From Rhodobacter ferrooxidans (lineage in GTDB: Bacteria; Pseudomonadota; Alphaproteobacteria; Rhodobacterales; Rhodobacteraceae), in NCBI RefSeq assembly GCF_000176015.1, contig NZ_ACYY01000014.1, positions 40,345-104,344 on the forward strand: a DNA stretch of 64,000 nt, read 5' to 3'. The position numbers and the translations under genes are program-made. The notes beneath the pieces are model-generated. The model was not told the origin of the DNA and made no database searches. It saw nothing but the letters and a program-made list of their open reading frames with translations. Below, one piece after another: positions 8,088-16,455 of this stretch; position 1 is the first letter of the stretch; each line of letters begins with the position of its first letter.

Positions 8088-8783
8088 TCAGGTCCGGGCC
8101 GGGATCAGCAGGCCGCGCTGGACAGCGGGGCGGGCGAGGAAACGGTCCAGATAGGCCGGCACCGCGTGCAGATCGGCCCAACCGGCGATATCGGCGGCCT
8201 TGTAGTAGTCGCGCAGGACGCGCAGCCAGGGGCCGATGGCAATATCTGCGATGGAATAGTCACCGGCGATCCAGTCACGCCCGGTCAAGGCACCCTCCAG
8301 CACTTTCAGCAGCCGGGCGGCCTCGGCGCGATAGCGTTCCTTGGGGCGCGGGTCTTCGATTTCCTTGCCGGCGAAGTGGTGGAAATAGCCCAGTTGCCCG
8401 AACATCGGGCCGATGCCGCCCATCTGGAACATCAGCCATTGCAGCACTTGATAACGGTTGGACGCGGGCAGCAACTTTCCCGACTTCTCGGCCAGATAGA
8501 TCAGGATCGCCCCGGATTCGAACAGCGCCAGTGGCACGTCCCCCGGCCCCTGCGGGTCGATGATGGCGGGGATCTTGTTGTTGGGGTTCAGCGACAGGAA
8601 CTCCGGCGTCATCTGGTCGTTGCTGGCGAAATCCACCAGATGCGCGTCATAGGCCAGACCCATCTCCTCCAGCGCGATCGACACTTTCACGCCGTTCGGG
8701 GTGGTCAGCGAATAAAGCTGGATCGCTTGCGGGTGGCGCGGCGGCCAGCGGCGGGTGATCGGAAAATCGGCAAGCGTGGTCAT
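8088..8783 (-). CDS. Glutathione S-transferase family protein (YfcG/YghU-like)
   Basis: 231-residue GST. The thioredoxin-like N-terminal domain carries '[17 protein letters not shown]', '[12 protein letters not shown]' (cis-Pro motif) and '[18 protein letters not shown]' (glutathione gamma-glutamyl contact ES). The all-helical C-terminal domain carries '[12 protein letters not shown]'. The TPNG segment is typical of the disulfide-reductase-like YfcG/YghU group, so disulfide-bond reduction with glutathione is more likely than conjugation. The start at 8781-8783 has AGGA 8-10 bases upstream. It ends against repeat copy 2. Confidence 0.87.
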   Translation of the reverse strand: MTTLADFPITRRWPPRHPQAIQLYSLTTPNGVKVSIALEEMGLAYDAHLVDFASNDQMTPEFLSLNPNNKIPAIIDPQGPGDVPLALFESGAILIYLAEKSGKLLPASNRYQVLQWLMFQMGGIGPMFGQLGYFHHFAGKEIEDPRPKERYRAEAARLLKVLEGALTGRDWIAGDYSIADIAIGPWLRVLRDYYKAADIAGWADLHAVPAYLDRFLARPAVQRGLLIPART

Positions 8784-8931
8784 TGTGGGTCCTTTCATGC
8801 TGTCAGGGAAGCCAGGCGCTAAATTCCCATCCAAAAAGATGCTAACATGTGCAATGATCTCGCCGTGCCTGTGCACGGAATACAGGAAGTGGCCAGCCCC
8901 GGGGGCGGCCAGCCATCAAGGGATACGAAAA

Positions 8932-9366
8932 ATGCTCAACGAGTTCAAATCTTTCATCGCCAAGGGCAATGTCATGGACATGGCTGTCGGCATCATCATC
9001 GGCGCGGCCTTCACCGCGATCGTGACATCACTTGTGGGTGATCTGATCAACCCGATCATCGGCCTGATCATCGGCGGGATTGATTTCTCCAACATGTATG
9101 TGGTGCTGAAGGGCACGGTGGCCGATGGCACCGGCCTGCAGGCGGCGCGCGACGGCGGGGCGGCGGTGTTCGCCTATGGCTCGTTCGTGATGGCGGTGAT
9201 CAACTTCCTGATCATCGCATTCGTGGTGTTCATCCTGGTGAAAATGGTCAACCGGGTGAAAGACGCGGCGATTGCCAAGGAAAAGGCCGCAGTGGCCGCA
9301 CCGGCCGGCCCGACGCAGGAACAACTGCTGGCCGACATCCGCGACCTGCTGAAGGCCCGCACCTGA
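8932..9366 (+). CDS. mscL: Large-conductance mechanosensitive channel MscL
   Basis: 144-residue homopentameric channel that opens under membrane tension in osmotic downshock. The N-terminus [20 protein letters not shown] is diagnostic. TM1 follows ([20 protein letters not shown]), then a periplasmic loop, TM2 ([20 protein letters not shown]) and a C-terminal helical bundle with the usual [12 protein letters not shown]. The length is normal. A strong hairpin terminator follows at 9387. About 150 bases upstream hold no other gene, so it is monocistronic. Confidence 0.96.
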   Translation: MLNEFKSFIAKGNVMDMAVGIIIGAAFTAIVTSLVGDLINPIIGLIIGGIDFSNMYVVLKGTVADGTGLQAARDGGAAVFAYGSFVMAVINFLIIAFVVFILVKMVNRVKDAAIAKEKAAVAAPAGPTQEQLLADIRDLLKART

Positions 9367-9386
9367 AGCTTTTCAAGGAAAAGCGG

Positions 9387-9421
9387 AAATGGCCCTCCGA
9401 TCCGGGGGGCCATTTTCTTTT
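9387..9421. terminator. Intrinsic terminator between convergent mscL and ald
   Basis: Stem AAATGGCCC (9387-9395) pairs with GGGCCATTT (9407-9415), and CTTTT follows on the plus strand. On the minus strand the hairpin is followed by a T/C-rich run. It probably serves both mscL and ald. Confidence 0.8.
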
Positions 9422-9424
9422 GCG

Positions 9425-10543
9425 TCACATGTTCAGCGCAGCAGCCGCGTCGATCACAGGCAGGCCAAGGGCAGCGCCCACGGCGGCATAGGTCAGGTGA
9501 CCGGCATGGGTGTTCAGCCCCGCCAGCAGGTGCTTGTCCTCGGCGCAGGCCAGCCGCCAGCCCTTGTCGGCCAAGGCCAGCATGAACGGCATGGTGGCAT
9601 TGCCCAAAGCGAGCGTCGAGGTGCGGGCCACGGCGCCCGGCATGTTGGCGACGCAATAGTGCAGGATGCCATCAACCTCGTAGATCGGGTCCTGATGCGT
9701 GGTGGCGTGGCTGGTCTCGAAACAGCCGCCCTGGTCGATGGCCACGTCCACCAGCGCCGCACCGGGCTTCAACTCCTTCAACTGCGCCCGGCTGATCAGC
9801 TTGGGCGCCGCGGCCCCCGGCACCAGCACGGCACCGATGATCAGATCGGCATGGCGGGCCAGCTCCATCGTGGCACCGGCGCTGGCAAAGCCGTTCTTGA
9901 AGCTGCCGCCGAACACGTCATCCAGATAGCGCAGCCGCGGGATGGAGCGGTCCAGCACTGTCACATCCGCCCCCATGCCCGCCGCAACCTTGGCCGCATG
10001 AGTGCCGACAACGCCGCCACCCAGCACCAGCACCTTGGCCGGAGCAACCCCCGGCACGCCGCCCAGCAGCACGCCGCGGCCACCATTGGCCTTCTGCAAG
10101 GTCCAGGCGCCAACCTGCGGTGCCAGCCGTCCGGCGACCTCGGACATCGGTGCCAGCAGTGGCAGGCCGCCCCGGTCGTCGGTCACGGTTTCATAGGCAA
10201 TCGCGGTGACGCCGCTTTTCAAAAGGTCGGCGGTCTGCTCCGGGTCGGGGGCCAGGTGCAGGTAGGTGAACAGCAGTTGCCCCTTGCGCAGCCGGGCGCG
10301 TTCGATCGCTTGCGGCTCCTTGACCTTGACGATCATCTCGGCCTTGGCGAACACCTCTTCGGCGGTGGCGATGATCTTGGCACCGGCAGCGATGTAATCG
10401 GCATCGGCAAAGCCCGAACCGACGCCCGCATTGGTTTCGATCAGCACGTCATGGCCATGCGCCACGGCCTCGCGGGCGGCGTTCGGCGTGATGCCGACGC
10501 GGAATTCCTGCGGCTTGATTTCCTTTGGGCAACCGATTTTCAT
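9425..10543 (-). CDS. ald: Alanine dehydrogenase
   Basis: 372-residue NAD-dependent L-alanine dehydrogenase that interconverts alanine with pyruvate and ammonia. It starts [20 protein letters not shown], the usual AlaDH/PNT N-terminal domain with the pyruvate-binding Arg in 'EFRVGITP'. It contains the catalytic-Lys strand 'IVKVKEPQ', the His of 'TYLHLAPD', the Rossmann motif [12 protein letters not shown] and '[16 protein letters not shown]'. The length is that of the hexameric enzymes. An Lrp/AsnC regulator is divergently transcribed from the same intergenic region, the classic arrangement for control by alanine. Confidence 0.95.
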   Translation of the reverse strand: MKIGCPKEIKPQEFRVGITPNAAREAVAHGHDVLIETNAGVGSGFADADYIAAGAKIIATAEEVFAKAEMIVKVKEPQAIERARLRKGQLLFTYLHLAPDPEQTADLLKSGVTAIAYETVTDDRGGLPLLAPMSEVAGRLAPQVGAWTLQKANGGRGVLLGGVPGVAPAKVLVLGGGVVGTHAAKVAAGMGADVTVLDRSIPRLRYLDDVFGGSFKNGFASAGATMELARHADLIIGAVLVPGAAAPKLISRAQLKELKPGAALVDVAIDQGGCFETSHATTHQDPIYEVDGILHYCVANMPGAVARTSTLALGNATMPFMLALADKGWRLACAEDKHLLAGLNTHAGHLTYAAVGAALGLPVIDAAAALNM

Positions 10544-10650
10544 GCATATCTCCCGTTGGCTGCGGCATTTTGCCTTATCCTTTCAGAGTGTCGCAGAACT
10601 GGTGCAATTGTTTTGAATAATGGCGTGCCAATGCTGGGATATGTGGTAGG

Positions 10651-10682
10651 TTCTTCGCAGTTTCGGATAAATCTTCGAAGAA
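10651..10682. promoter_or_regulatory. Inverted repeat in the ald/lrp intergenic region (candidate Lrp site)
   Basis: TTCTTCG (10651-10657) and CGAAGAA (10676-10682) form an inverted repeat with an 18-base spacer, just upstream of the regulator start. The inner TCTTCGAAGA is itself palindromic. Lrp/AsnC regulators usually bind such sites next to their own gene; the assignment is inference from position. Confidence 0.45.
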
Positions 10683-10694
10683 GTCACCGTATCC

Positions 10695-11153
10695 ATGGAC
10701 CTTGACGCGACAGACCGCCGTATCCTGAACGTGCTGCAAAAGCAGGGCCGCATCACCAATGCCGAGCTTTCGGAGTTGGTGAACCTGTCGCCTTCCGCCT
10801 GTCACCGCCGGGTGCAGCGGCTGGAGGAGGAGGGGTTCATCGCGGCCTATGTCGCCCTGCTGGACGCCCGCCGCCTGGGTCGGCCGACCGTGGTTTTCGT
10901 GGAAATCACCCTGCAAGGCCAGGCCGACGAGGTGCTGGACGCCTTTGAACGCGAGGTGGCGCGGGTGCCGGATATTCTGGAATGTCACCTGATGGCGGGA
11001 ACGGCGGATTACCTGTTGAAAGTGGTGGCGCAAGACACCGAAGATTTCGCCCGCATCCACCGGCAGTATCTGACCCGGCTGCCCGGCGTGGCGCAGATGC
11101 ATTCCAGCTTCGCGCTGCGGACAGTGTTCAAGACCACGGCGCTGGCAGTCTAG
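10695..11153 (+). CDS. Lrp/AsnC-family transcriptional regulator
   Basis: 152 residues. N-terminal AsnC-type helix-turn-helix: MDLDATDRRILNVLQKQGRI, then 'NAELSELVNLSPSACHRRVQRLEEEGFI'. C-terminal RAM/AsnC effector domain: 'VEITLQGQADEVLDAFEREV', 'CHLMAGTADYLLKVVAQD'. The divergent neighbour is ald, so it most likely activates alanine dehydrogenase in response to alanine, as AldR/BkdR-type proteins do. The target is inferred from context. Confidence 0.92.
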   Translation: MDLDATDRRILNVLQKQGRITNAELSELVNLSPSACHRRVQRLEEEGFIAAYVALLDARRLGRPTVVFVEITLQGQADEVLDAFEREVARVPDILECHLMAGTADYLLKVVAQDTEDFARIHRQYLTRLPGVAQMHSSFALRTVFKTTALAV

Positions 11154-11263
11154 GACCCTGGCCAGGACATTGGGGCCGCAATCGCAGGTCATCGGCCCGA
11201 TCTGCCAGTGCGCGCAGCCCGTCTGCCTGACCCTGGCCGCCGGTGCGCGCAGGTCAAGGCGAT

Positions 11264-12049
11264 CTATTGCGCCCGGGCGGCAAGCCATTCGCCCCACGCT
11301 GGCGCGGTTCCGGCAAAGACGTTGATATCGGTCTTGCCGACAATGCCGGGCACGGTGCCGGTGCCGGTGTATTGCCAGAAGGTCCAGTGCTGCCCGGCGT
11401 AGGTTTCCGACGGATGCGCCGCCACCGAGCGCAGCCAGAATTCATGGCCCCGCAGCCGCCACAGCTCGTTTTCCTGATAGAAATCCGGGGTTGTGTAGAT
11501 CAGCGGCGCCTGACCGTAGTGGCGTTCAAGCGCCGTCATGAAGGCCTCGGCCTCGGCGCGCACTTCGGCGGCAGGCGGGCGGCGGGTGCAGGTGGGCGAG
11601 AACGGCGTCCATTCGATGTCCAGCACTGGCGGCAGGGCACCGGCGCTGCGCGGCACGTTGCGGATGAACCAGCGGGCCTGCTCGACGCCCGGGCGGCAAT
11701 GGTAGAAGAAGTGGTAGGCGCCGCGCGGCACCCCGGCCCGTGCCGCCGCTCGCCAGTTTTCCTTGAACATCGGGTCCAGCCCGTCGCCGCCCTCGGTGGC
11801 TTTCATGTAGGCAAAGTTCACCCCGGCAGCGCGGGCCGTGGGCCAATCCACCGCCCCCTGCCAGCGCGAGATGTCAATGCCGTGCACCGGGTGGCCGGAT
11901 GGCCCGTTGCCCTGCCAGTCGGTCGGGTCAACGTCACCGAAATCGGCGGGCTGCACCGAAACGGACGGCGCCGCCTGATCGCGCGGGGCGGGGCTGCCGC
12001 AGGCGGCAAGGCTGGCAAGCAGCAGGATCGGCAACAGCGCAGAACGCAT
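11264..12049 (-). CDS. Lipoprotein with GH25 (lysozyme-like) muramidase domain
   Basis: 261 residues. The lipoprotein signal ends in LAAC with the expected lipidated Cys. A linker follows, then a glycoside hydrolase 25 domain with GIDISRWQGAVDW (N-terminal catalytic-site Asp), 'YMKATEGGDGLDP', 'GAYHFFYHCRPG', the DxE motif in 'PVLDIEWTPF', and C-terminal 'HWTFWQYTGTGTVPGI' with 'DINVFAG'. GH25 enzymes cleave the MurNAc-GlcNAc bond of peptidoglycan. I chose ATG at 12047-12049 because AAAGGT lies seven bases upstream; a GTG nine bases earlier is possible. It is probably an envelope-bound cell-wall remodelling enzyme. Confidence 0.88.
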   Translation of the reverse strand: MRSALLPILLLASLAACGSPAPRDQAAPSVSVQPADFGDVDPTDWQGNGPSGHPVHGIDISRWQGAVDWPTARAAGVNFAYMKATEGGDGLDPMFKENWRAAARAGVPRGAYHFFYHCRPGVEQARWFIRNVPRSAGALPPVLDIEWTPFSPTCTRRPPAAEVRAEAEAFMTALERHYGQAPLIYTTPDFYQENELWRLRGHEFWLRSVAAHPSETYAGQHWTFWQYTGTGTVPGIVGKTDINVFAGTAPAWGEWLAARAQ

Positions 12050-12127
12050 CCGGGGCACCTTTGGTTTGCGCCACGTTGCGCAATGCGCAAGCCGTTGTCA
12101 CCCCCGAAACCACGCTTCAGGCAAAAC

Positions 12128-12156
12128 CGCGCCCGGCAGGGGATCCGCCGGGCGCG
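12128..12156 (-). terminator. Intrinsic terminator after the EF-hand gene
   Basis: A perfect 10-base stem, CGCGCCCGGC (12128-12137) against GCCGGGCGCG (12147-12156), has a 9-base loop. On the minus strand it is followed by GTTTTGCC. It lies just past the EF-hand gene stop. Confidence 0.75.
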
Positions 12157-12165
12157 TTCAACAGA

Positions 12166-12675
12166 TCAGCGTTGGAAGTCCGCGATCGTCACCTTGCCAT
12201 CGCTGTTGCGGTCCATCCGGCCCAGCCAGGTCTCGGCCATGCCGACAAATTCTTCACGGGTGACATTGCCGTCGCCATTGCCATCGACAAAGCCGCGCTG
12301 CATGCCTTTGTCGTCGGGGCCGAAACCCATGCTCATGCCACGACCGCGCCCGTGACCCTGGCCCATGCCTTGCCCCATGCCACGGCCTTTCATGCGGCCC
12401 ATGCCCATGCCCTGCTGCATGCCGTTGGCTTCCATGTCCATCGCGCGCATCTCGTCGAGTGCGACAAATTCCGTGGCGTCCAGCGTGCCGTCTTCATTGG
12501 CGTCGAAGGTGGTGAAGATGTCGCCGCGCCGCTCGGTGGCCTCGGCCAGAGTGACGATGCCGTCACTGTCCAGATCCCAGTTCAGAATGAAGGTCTCGCC
12601 CGGAACGACGTCTTGCGCCATGGCCATGCCGCCGATCAGGCACAGGGCGGCGGTCAGGGATGCAGTGGTTTTCAT
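12166..12675 (-). CDS. Periplasmic EF-hand protein with Met/Gly-rich linker
   Basis: 169 residues with a Sec signal peptide (MKTTASLTAALCLIGGMAMAQ). Four EF-hand loops are visible: DLDSDGIVTLAE, DANEDGTLDATE, DGNGDGNVTREE and DRNSDGKVTIAD (the last ends in Asp instead of Glu). Each should bind Ca2+. Between loops two and three lies a low-complexity stretch rich in Met, Gly, Arg and Lys, with repeats such as GMGMGRMKGRGMGQGM. A calcium sensor or buffer is likely. Metal binding by the Met-rich part is possible but unproven. GAGGAAAG lies upstream of the ATG. Confidence 0.85.
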   Translation of the reverse strand: MKTTASLTAALCLIGGMAMAQDVVPGETFILNWDLDSDGIVTLAEATERRGDIFTTFDANEDGTLDATEFVALDEMRAMDMEANGMQQGMGMGRMKGRGMGQGMGQGHGRGRGMSMGFGPDDKGMQRGFVDGNGDGNVTREEFVGMAETWLGRMDRNSDGKVTIADFQR

Positions 12676-12722
12676 GATCTTTCCTCTCAAATTCCATTTC
12701 CAGCATGTATTTCTAACGCTGA

Positions 12723-12748
12723 AGGCCCGCAGTTTCCGTCGCGGGCCT
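12723..12748 (-). terminator. Hairpin downstream of the AhpD-like gene
   Basis: AGGCCCGC (12723-12730) pairs with GCGGGCCT (12741-12748). On the minus strand it follows the carboxymuconolactone-decarboxylase-family gene. No T-run follows the stem, so termination may be inefficient. Confidence 0.45.
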
Positions 12749-12770
12749 CCAGATTTTCGCGAAAAAAATG

Positions 12771-13115
12771 TCAGGCGGCAGGGGCGGCGAATTCGTCCCA
12801 GGCGGCCAGCGCCTTGGCGCCATACATCAGCGCCGGGCCACCGCCCATCTGCACCGCCATCGCCGCCACGTCGGCCATTTCCGCCCGCGTCGCACCGGCC
12901 TTCATCAGCGCCTCGACATGCAGGCCGATACAAGGCTCGCAGCATTGCGATATGGCGATGCCCAGCGCCACGAACTCCAGCGCCTTCAGATCCAGCGCGC
13001 CACCCGCCTTCACCCCCGCCGAAATCGCGGCAAAGCCCTTGGCGGTTTCGGGGATGGTCTTGTTCAGCACCCGCAGATTGGCGCGGATATCGGCGTTCTT
13101 GGCTTTCCAGTCCAT
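12771..13115 (-). CDS. Carboxymuconolactone decarboxylase / AhpD-like family protein
   Basis: 114-residue single-domain member of the CMD/AhpD fold. The motif SQCCEPCIGLHVEALMKAGAT contains the CxxC and downstream His of the peroxidase-like subgroup ('E..C..C...H'). These proteins act as small thiol-dependent peroxidase or reductase components, usually as trimers or hexamers. The exact substrate is unknown. CAGGAG lies 7-12 bases before the ATG. It is followed by a hairpin and then the EF-hand gene. Confidence 0.85.
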   Translation of the reverse strand: MDWKAKNADIRANLRVLNKTIPETAKGFAAISAGVKAGGALDLKALEFVALGIAISQCCEPCIGLHVEALMKAGATRAEMADVAAMAVQMGGGPALMYGAKALAAWDEFAAPAA

Positions 13116-13179
13116 GATAAACTCCTGTTTGTCGGCCCGGTCTGCCACACGCAGCAGGCGCTGCAGCTTACATATATAG

Positions 13180-13812
13180 TTATTTGAATATGACAAGCGC
13201 CAAATTGTTCGCTGGCATCGGCTGCACCCGCATCTGCGCGCCAAGGGCATGAACCTGCGCCGCGACCCAGCCCAGATCCTTGTAGCCGATGCCCGGGTCT
13301 TGCGCCTGCAAGCTGGCGTGAAACGCCGCGTCGCCATCGCTGGTGGTGCGGCCATCGCGCAGAAACGGGCCGTAAATCAGCAACTTGCCGACGGGCGCCA
13401 GTGCGGCGATGCCCTCGCACAGCACCACTTTGGCGGCAGGCACCGGGATCAGATGCAGCAGGTTCACCACCAGCACCGCATCCTGCCCCGGCCAGGCCTG
13501 CGCCCAACCGGGCCGGGCGGCATCCAGCACCAGGGGCGGGCGCAGCGTGTCGCAGCCCGAAAAATCAGCCCAGGCGCGGATCGACACCATGTTGTCGGGG
13601 TCCGCATCGGTGGGTTGCCACACCAACCCCGGCAAGGCCGCCGCAAACTCCGCCGCATGTTGGCCGGTGCCTGCAGCAAGCTCCAGCACCTGCCCCTGCG
13701 CTGGCAGTTCGGCCTGCAAAAGCTGCAAGATCGGCCCGGCATTGCGTGCCGCCGAAGGTGCATGCCGCCGCCCGTCCGGGGTGACCGGCGCGCCGCTGTC
13801 GGGCAGCTTCAT
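13180..13812 (-). CDS. DUF938 SAM-dependent methyltransferase-like protein
   Basis: 210 residues of the DUF938 family. 'APSAARNAGPILQLL' precedes the SAM-binding loop VLELAAGTGQHAAEFA, an acidic 'DADPDNM' follows strand 2, and 'VVNLLHLIPV' takes the place of motif IV. The family has a class I methyltransferase fold but no assigned substrate that I know of. Its ATG overlaps the stop of the upstream FAD oxidoreductase by four bases, so the two are co-translated and may work in one pathway. Confidence 0.85.
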   Translation of the reverse strand: MKLPDSGAPVTPDGRRHAPSAARNAGPILQLLQAELPAQGQVLELAAGTGQHAAEFAAALPGLVWQPTDADPDNMVSIRAWADFSGCDTLRPPLVLDAARPGWAQAWPGQDAVLVVNLLHLIPVPAAKVVLCEGIAALAPVGKLLIYGPFLRDGRTTSDGDAAFHASLQAQDPGIGYKDLGWVAAQVHALGAQMRVQPMPANNLALVIFK

Positions 13813-14885
13813 CCGAACCGCACGGGCGACAGCGCCGCCACCAGCGACCCCGGCACCTCGGGCGCCCGCCCCAGGATCAGGTCCGCCGCCAACCGGCTGG
13901 CCGCGGGCGAGGTCTGAAAGCCGTAGCCGCCTTGCCCGGCCAGCCAGAAGAAATCCGCCTGCCGCACATCGGGCCCGATCACCAGCACCCGGTCAGGCGA
14001 GAAGGTCCGCAAGCCCGCCCAGTTCGCCAGCAGCCGCGTCACCGGCTCGGTCATCATCTCCTCATAGCGCGCCAGCCCTTCGGCCAGCACCATGTCATCG
14101 GCCCAGGCGTCATGCGGGTCCATCGCGTGCTCTTCGGCGGGCGACACGATCAGCGCCCCGGCGTCGGGCTTGGCATACCAGGTCTCGCCCGCGCCAAAGA
14201 TCATCGGCCAACGGCTGACATCATGGCCGCCAGGTGCCGGTATCCGCGCCATCGACCGGCGCAGCGGCGTGAACCCCAAGGGCTGCACCCCGGCCATCTC
14301 GGCCACCACATCCACCCAGGCCCCGGCGGCATTGACCAGCACCCGCGCGGTGAACTCGCCCTTGCCGGTGCTGACCCGCCAGCCCCCCGGCAGCCGGTCA
14401 ATCGCCGTCACCCGCGCATCGGTGATCACCTGCCCGTCCGACGCCTTCACCCGCCGGGCATGGCCCTGCAACAACAGGTCGGTGTCGATATCCCAGGCAT
14501 GATCGGCATGCGCCGCCAGCGCCACCACTTGGGGGTTGATCACCGGCACCATGGCCCGCGCGGCCTCCACCGACACCGGCTCCAGCCCCATCGCCGCCAC
14601 GTCGCGCGCAAAAATTTCCTCCTGATCCGCCCGCCCCAGGATCATCATGCCGCGCGGGCTCAGCACGCCGGCCGCCGCCCGGAACTCCGGCTCCGAGGCC
14701 AGCGACAACTCCACCACCGCGGGCAGCCCATAGCGCGGCTCGAACAATGCCGCCGACCGCCCCGAGGCATGATGCGCCAGCGCGCCTTCCGCCTCCAGCA
14801 CCAGCACCTTGCCAAATTCCGCCAGCCTTGCTGCCGCCGACACCCCGGCGATGCCGCCGCCAATGATCAGAAAATCATGTTCCAT
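13809..14885 (-). CDS. FAD-dependent oxidoreductase (glycine/D-amino-acid oxidase, DadA-like)
   Basis: 358 residues. It starts MEHDFLIIGGGIAGVSAAARL, a GxGxxG dinucleotide fold, followed by a DAO-family core with 'HASGRSAALFEPRYG', 'VLVNAAGAWVDVVAEMAG', 'WYAKPDAGALIVSPAEEH' and the C-terminal FAD clamp 'WLAGQGGYGFQTSPA'. These enzymes oxidise amine groups of amino acids or sarcosine-like compounds. The substrate is not evident. I chose the internal ATG at 14883-14885, where the FAD fold begins. It is translationally coupled to the DUF938 gene. Confidence 0.87.
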   Translation of the reverse strand: MEHDFLIIGGGIAGVSAAARLAEFGKVLVLEAEGALAHHASGRSAALFEPRYGLPAVVELSLASEPEFRAAAGVLSPRGMMILGRADQEEIFARDVAAMGLEPVSVEAARAMVPVINPQVVALAAHADHAWDIDTDLLLQGHARRVKASDGQVITDARVTAIDRLPGGWRVSTGKGEFTARVLVNAAGAWVDVVAEMAGVQPLGFTPLRRSMARIPAPGGHDVSRWPMIFGAGETWYAKPDAGALIVSPAEEHAMDPHDAWADDMVLAEGLARYEEMMTEPVTRLLANWAGLRTFSPDRVLVIGPDVRQADFFWLAGQGGYGFQTSPAASRLAADLILGRAPEVPGSLVAALSPVRFG

Positions 14886-14940
14886 GGCCGCACCCTGCCA
14901 TGCCCAACCGCCAAGGAAAAGCGCAACCAACCCTTCCCAT

Positions 14941-15004
14941 TCATCTGTTCAAAAATATCCTCGGGGAGGGGTCCGGGGAGGGGCAGACAGCCCCGCCCCG
15001 GCGC
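14941..15004. repeat. Palindromic repeat family A, GC-rich subtype, copy 3
   Basis: TCATCTGTTC AAAAATATCC runs into a TCGGGGAGGGG / GTCCGGGGAGGGG stretch and a GCAGACAGCCCC block. It lies between sqr and the FAD oxidoreductase start, both leftward. The same core occurs inside xdhA (25322-25384) in opposite orientation. It forms a G/C-rich hairpin. Confidence 0.7.
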
Positions 15005-15021
15005 TTGCCGCAATCGCGGCC

Positions 15022-16305
15022 TCAGCCCTTCTTGACCGCCTTCAGCTTGTCGATCCCCAGCAACTTCAGCGCCGCCCTTTCGTAATAGGGCTCGGAATTA
15101 CCACTGCGCACCTTGCCGATGAAATACTTCTCGAAGCCGATCTTGGCCAGATGCACCCATTTGCCCGAGGACGACCAGTTGACGTTGCGCGGCGGAATCT
15201 GCGGCTGCGCCACAAAGGCAATGCCCCCGTCGCCGAAGTCGGCAAGGCAAACCGCGTTCCAGCTGCCCACCTCGTCCGGCTCGCGGCCACGCAGCAGCGC
15301 GCCAATGTTGTGCGCCGTGGCGGTCACCATCGACTCGATCATGAAGCCGGTTTTCGGCACGCCGCAAGGCACCGGCGTCGGTCCCATCGGCGGAATCGCC
15401 ACGCAGACGCCCACGGCAAAGATATTGGGGAACTTCGGGTTGCGCTGGTGCTGATTGACGATGGTGAAACCGCGCGGGTTGGAAAGCCCTTCGATGCCGC
15501 GCACCGCCTTGATGCCGCGGAACGCCGGCAGCATCATCGCGTATTTGAACGGCAGTTCCTTCTCGGCCTTGACGCTGCCGTCATCGGCAATCTCTTCCAC
15601 CGTCATCTTGCCGTCTTCGACCTTCTTCACCCGGGTCGAGGTCATCCATTTGATGTGCTTGCCACGGAATTCCGATTCCAGCAGCCCTTTGGTGTCGCCC
15701 ACCCCGTCCAGCCCCAGATGCCCGACATAGGGTTCCGAGGTGATAAAGGTCATCGGCACCTTGTCGCGGATCTTGGCCCGCCGAAGTGCTGTTTCCAGAA
15801 TGAAGGTGAATTCATAGGCCGGGCCATAGCAACTGGCACCCTGCACCGCGCCCACGATCACCGGGCCGGGGTCCTTGCAGAAGGCGTCAAACGCCGTCTT
15901 GGCCTTCAGCGCATGATCGACATGGCAGACCGATTGGGTGTGACCTTCCGGGCCAAAGCCCTCGATCTCGTCGAAGGCCAGTTCCGGCCCGGTGGCGATC
16001 ACCAGATAGTCGTAGGAGATTGACTGCCCGTCGACCAGCTCCAGCCGGTTTTCTTCTGCGTGCAGCTTTTCGGCAGCCACCGGGATGAACTTGATCCCCA
16101 GCTTGGCCATGGTCGGGGCCAGATCGACGGTGATGTCCTCACGATCGCGCCAGCCAACGGCGATCCACGGGTTCGACGGCACAAAGTGGTATTTCGGATC
16201 CTTGGTCACCACGGTAATGGTGTCCCCCGGTCGCAACTGGTCTTTCAGCTCGTAGGCCATGATAGACCCGCCCAAGCCTGCTCCCAACACAACGATGTGT
16301 GCCAT
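15022..16305 (-). CDS. sqr: Sulfide:quinone oxidoreductase
   Basis: 427-residue membrane-associated flavoprotein that oxidises sulfide to zero-valent sulfur and reduces quinone. It starts with the FAD fold MAHIVVLGAGLGGSIMAYEL. The three redox cysteines are at 127, 159 and 353, the numbers reported for R. capsulatus Sqr. Family segments HFVPSNPWIAVGWR, 'GPELAFDEIEGFGPEGHTQ' and 'PVPCGVPKTGFMIESM' are intact, and the C-terminus has the amphipathic membrane-binding region. The ATG at 16303-16305 follows GAGGACAGAGA. No other sulfur-oxidation gene is next to it, so it probably supports sulfide detoxification or energy gain on its own. Confidence 0.95.
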   Translation of the reverse strand: MAHIVVLGAGLGGSIMAYELKDQLRPGDTITVVTKDPKYHFVPSNPWIAVGWRDREDITVDLAPTMAKLGIKFIPVAAEKLHAEENRLELVDGQSISYDYLVIATGPELAFDEIEGFGPEGHTQSVCHVDHALKAKTAFDAFCKDPGPVIVGAVQGASCYGPAYEFTFILETALRRAKIRDKVPMTFITSEPYVGHLGLDGVGDTKGLLESEFRGKHIKWMTSTRVKKVEDGKMTVEEIADDGSVKAEKELPFKYAMMLPAFRGIKAVRGIEGLSNPRGFTIVNQHQRNPKFPNIFAVGVCVAIPPMGPTPVPCGVPKTGFMIESMVTATAHNIGALLRGREPDEVGSWNAVCLADFGDGGIAFVAQPQIPPRNVNWSSSGKWVHLAKIGFEKYFIGKVRSGNSEPYYERAALKLLGIDKLKAVKKG

Positions 16306-16409
16306 TCTCTGTCCTCCCCGACAGCTACTCCATCGGACCAACATATAGACAAAAAGGAATATGCGAAGAAAAACTTTTGCATCCGGCAAAGCTTGTCGAA
16401 AAAATGGAA

Positions 16410-16433
16410 AAAGGCCCGCGGAAGCGGGCCTTT
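16410..16433 (-). terminator. Intrinsic terminator at the end of the purine operon
   Basis: A perfect 10-base stem AAAGGCCCGC/GCGGGCCTTT has a 4-base loop. On the minus strand it is followed by TTCCATTTTTTCG. It lies 22 bases beyond the BMP-protein stop and separates the xdh/transport unit from sqr. Confidence 0.85.
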
Positions 16434-16455
16434 GACGCAGCCTATCGGGCAGGGC

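Noticed and set aside
12290..12440. Short repeated units resembling a CRISPR or tandem array
   Set aside because: The repeats are the coding sequence of the Met/Gly-rich linker of the EF-hand protein. There are no regular spacers.
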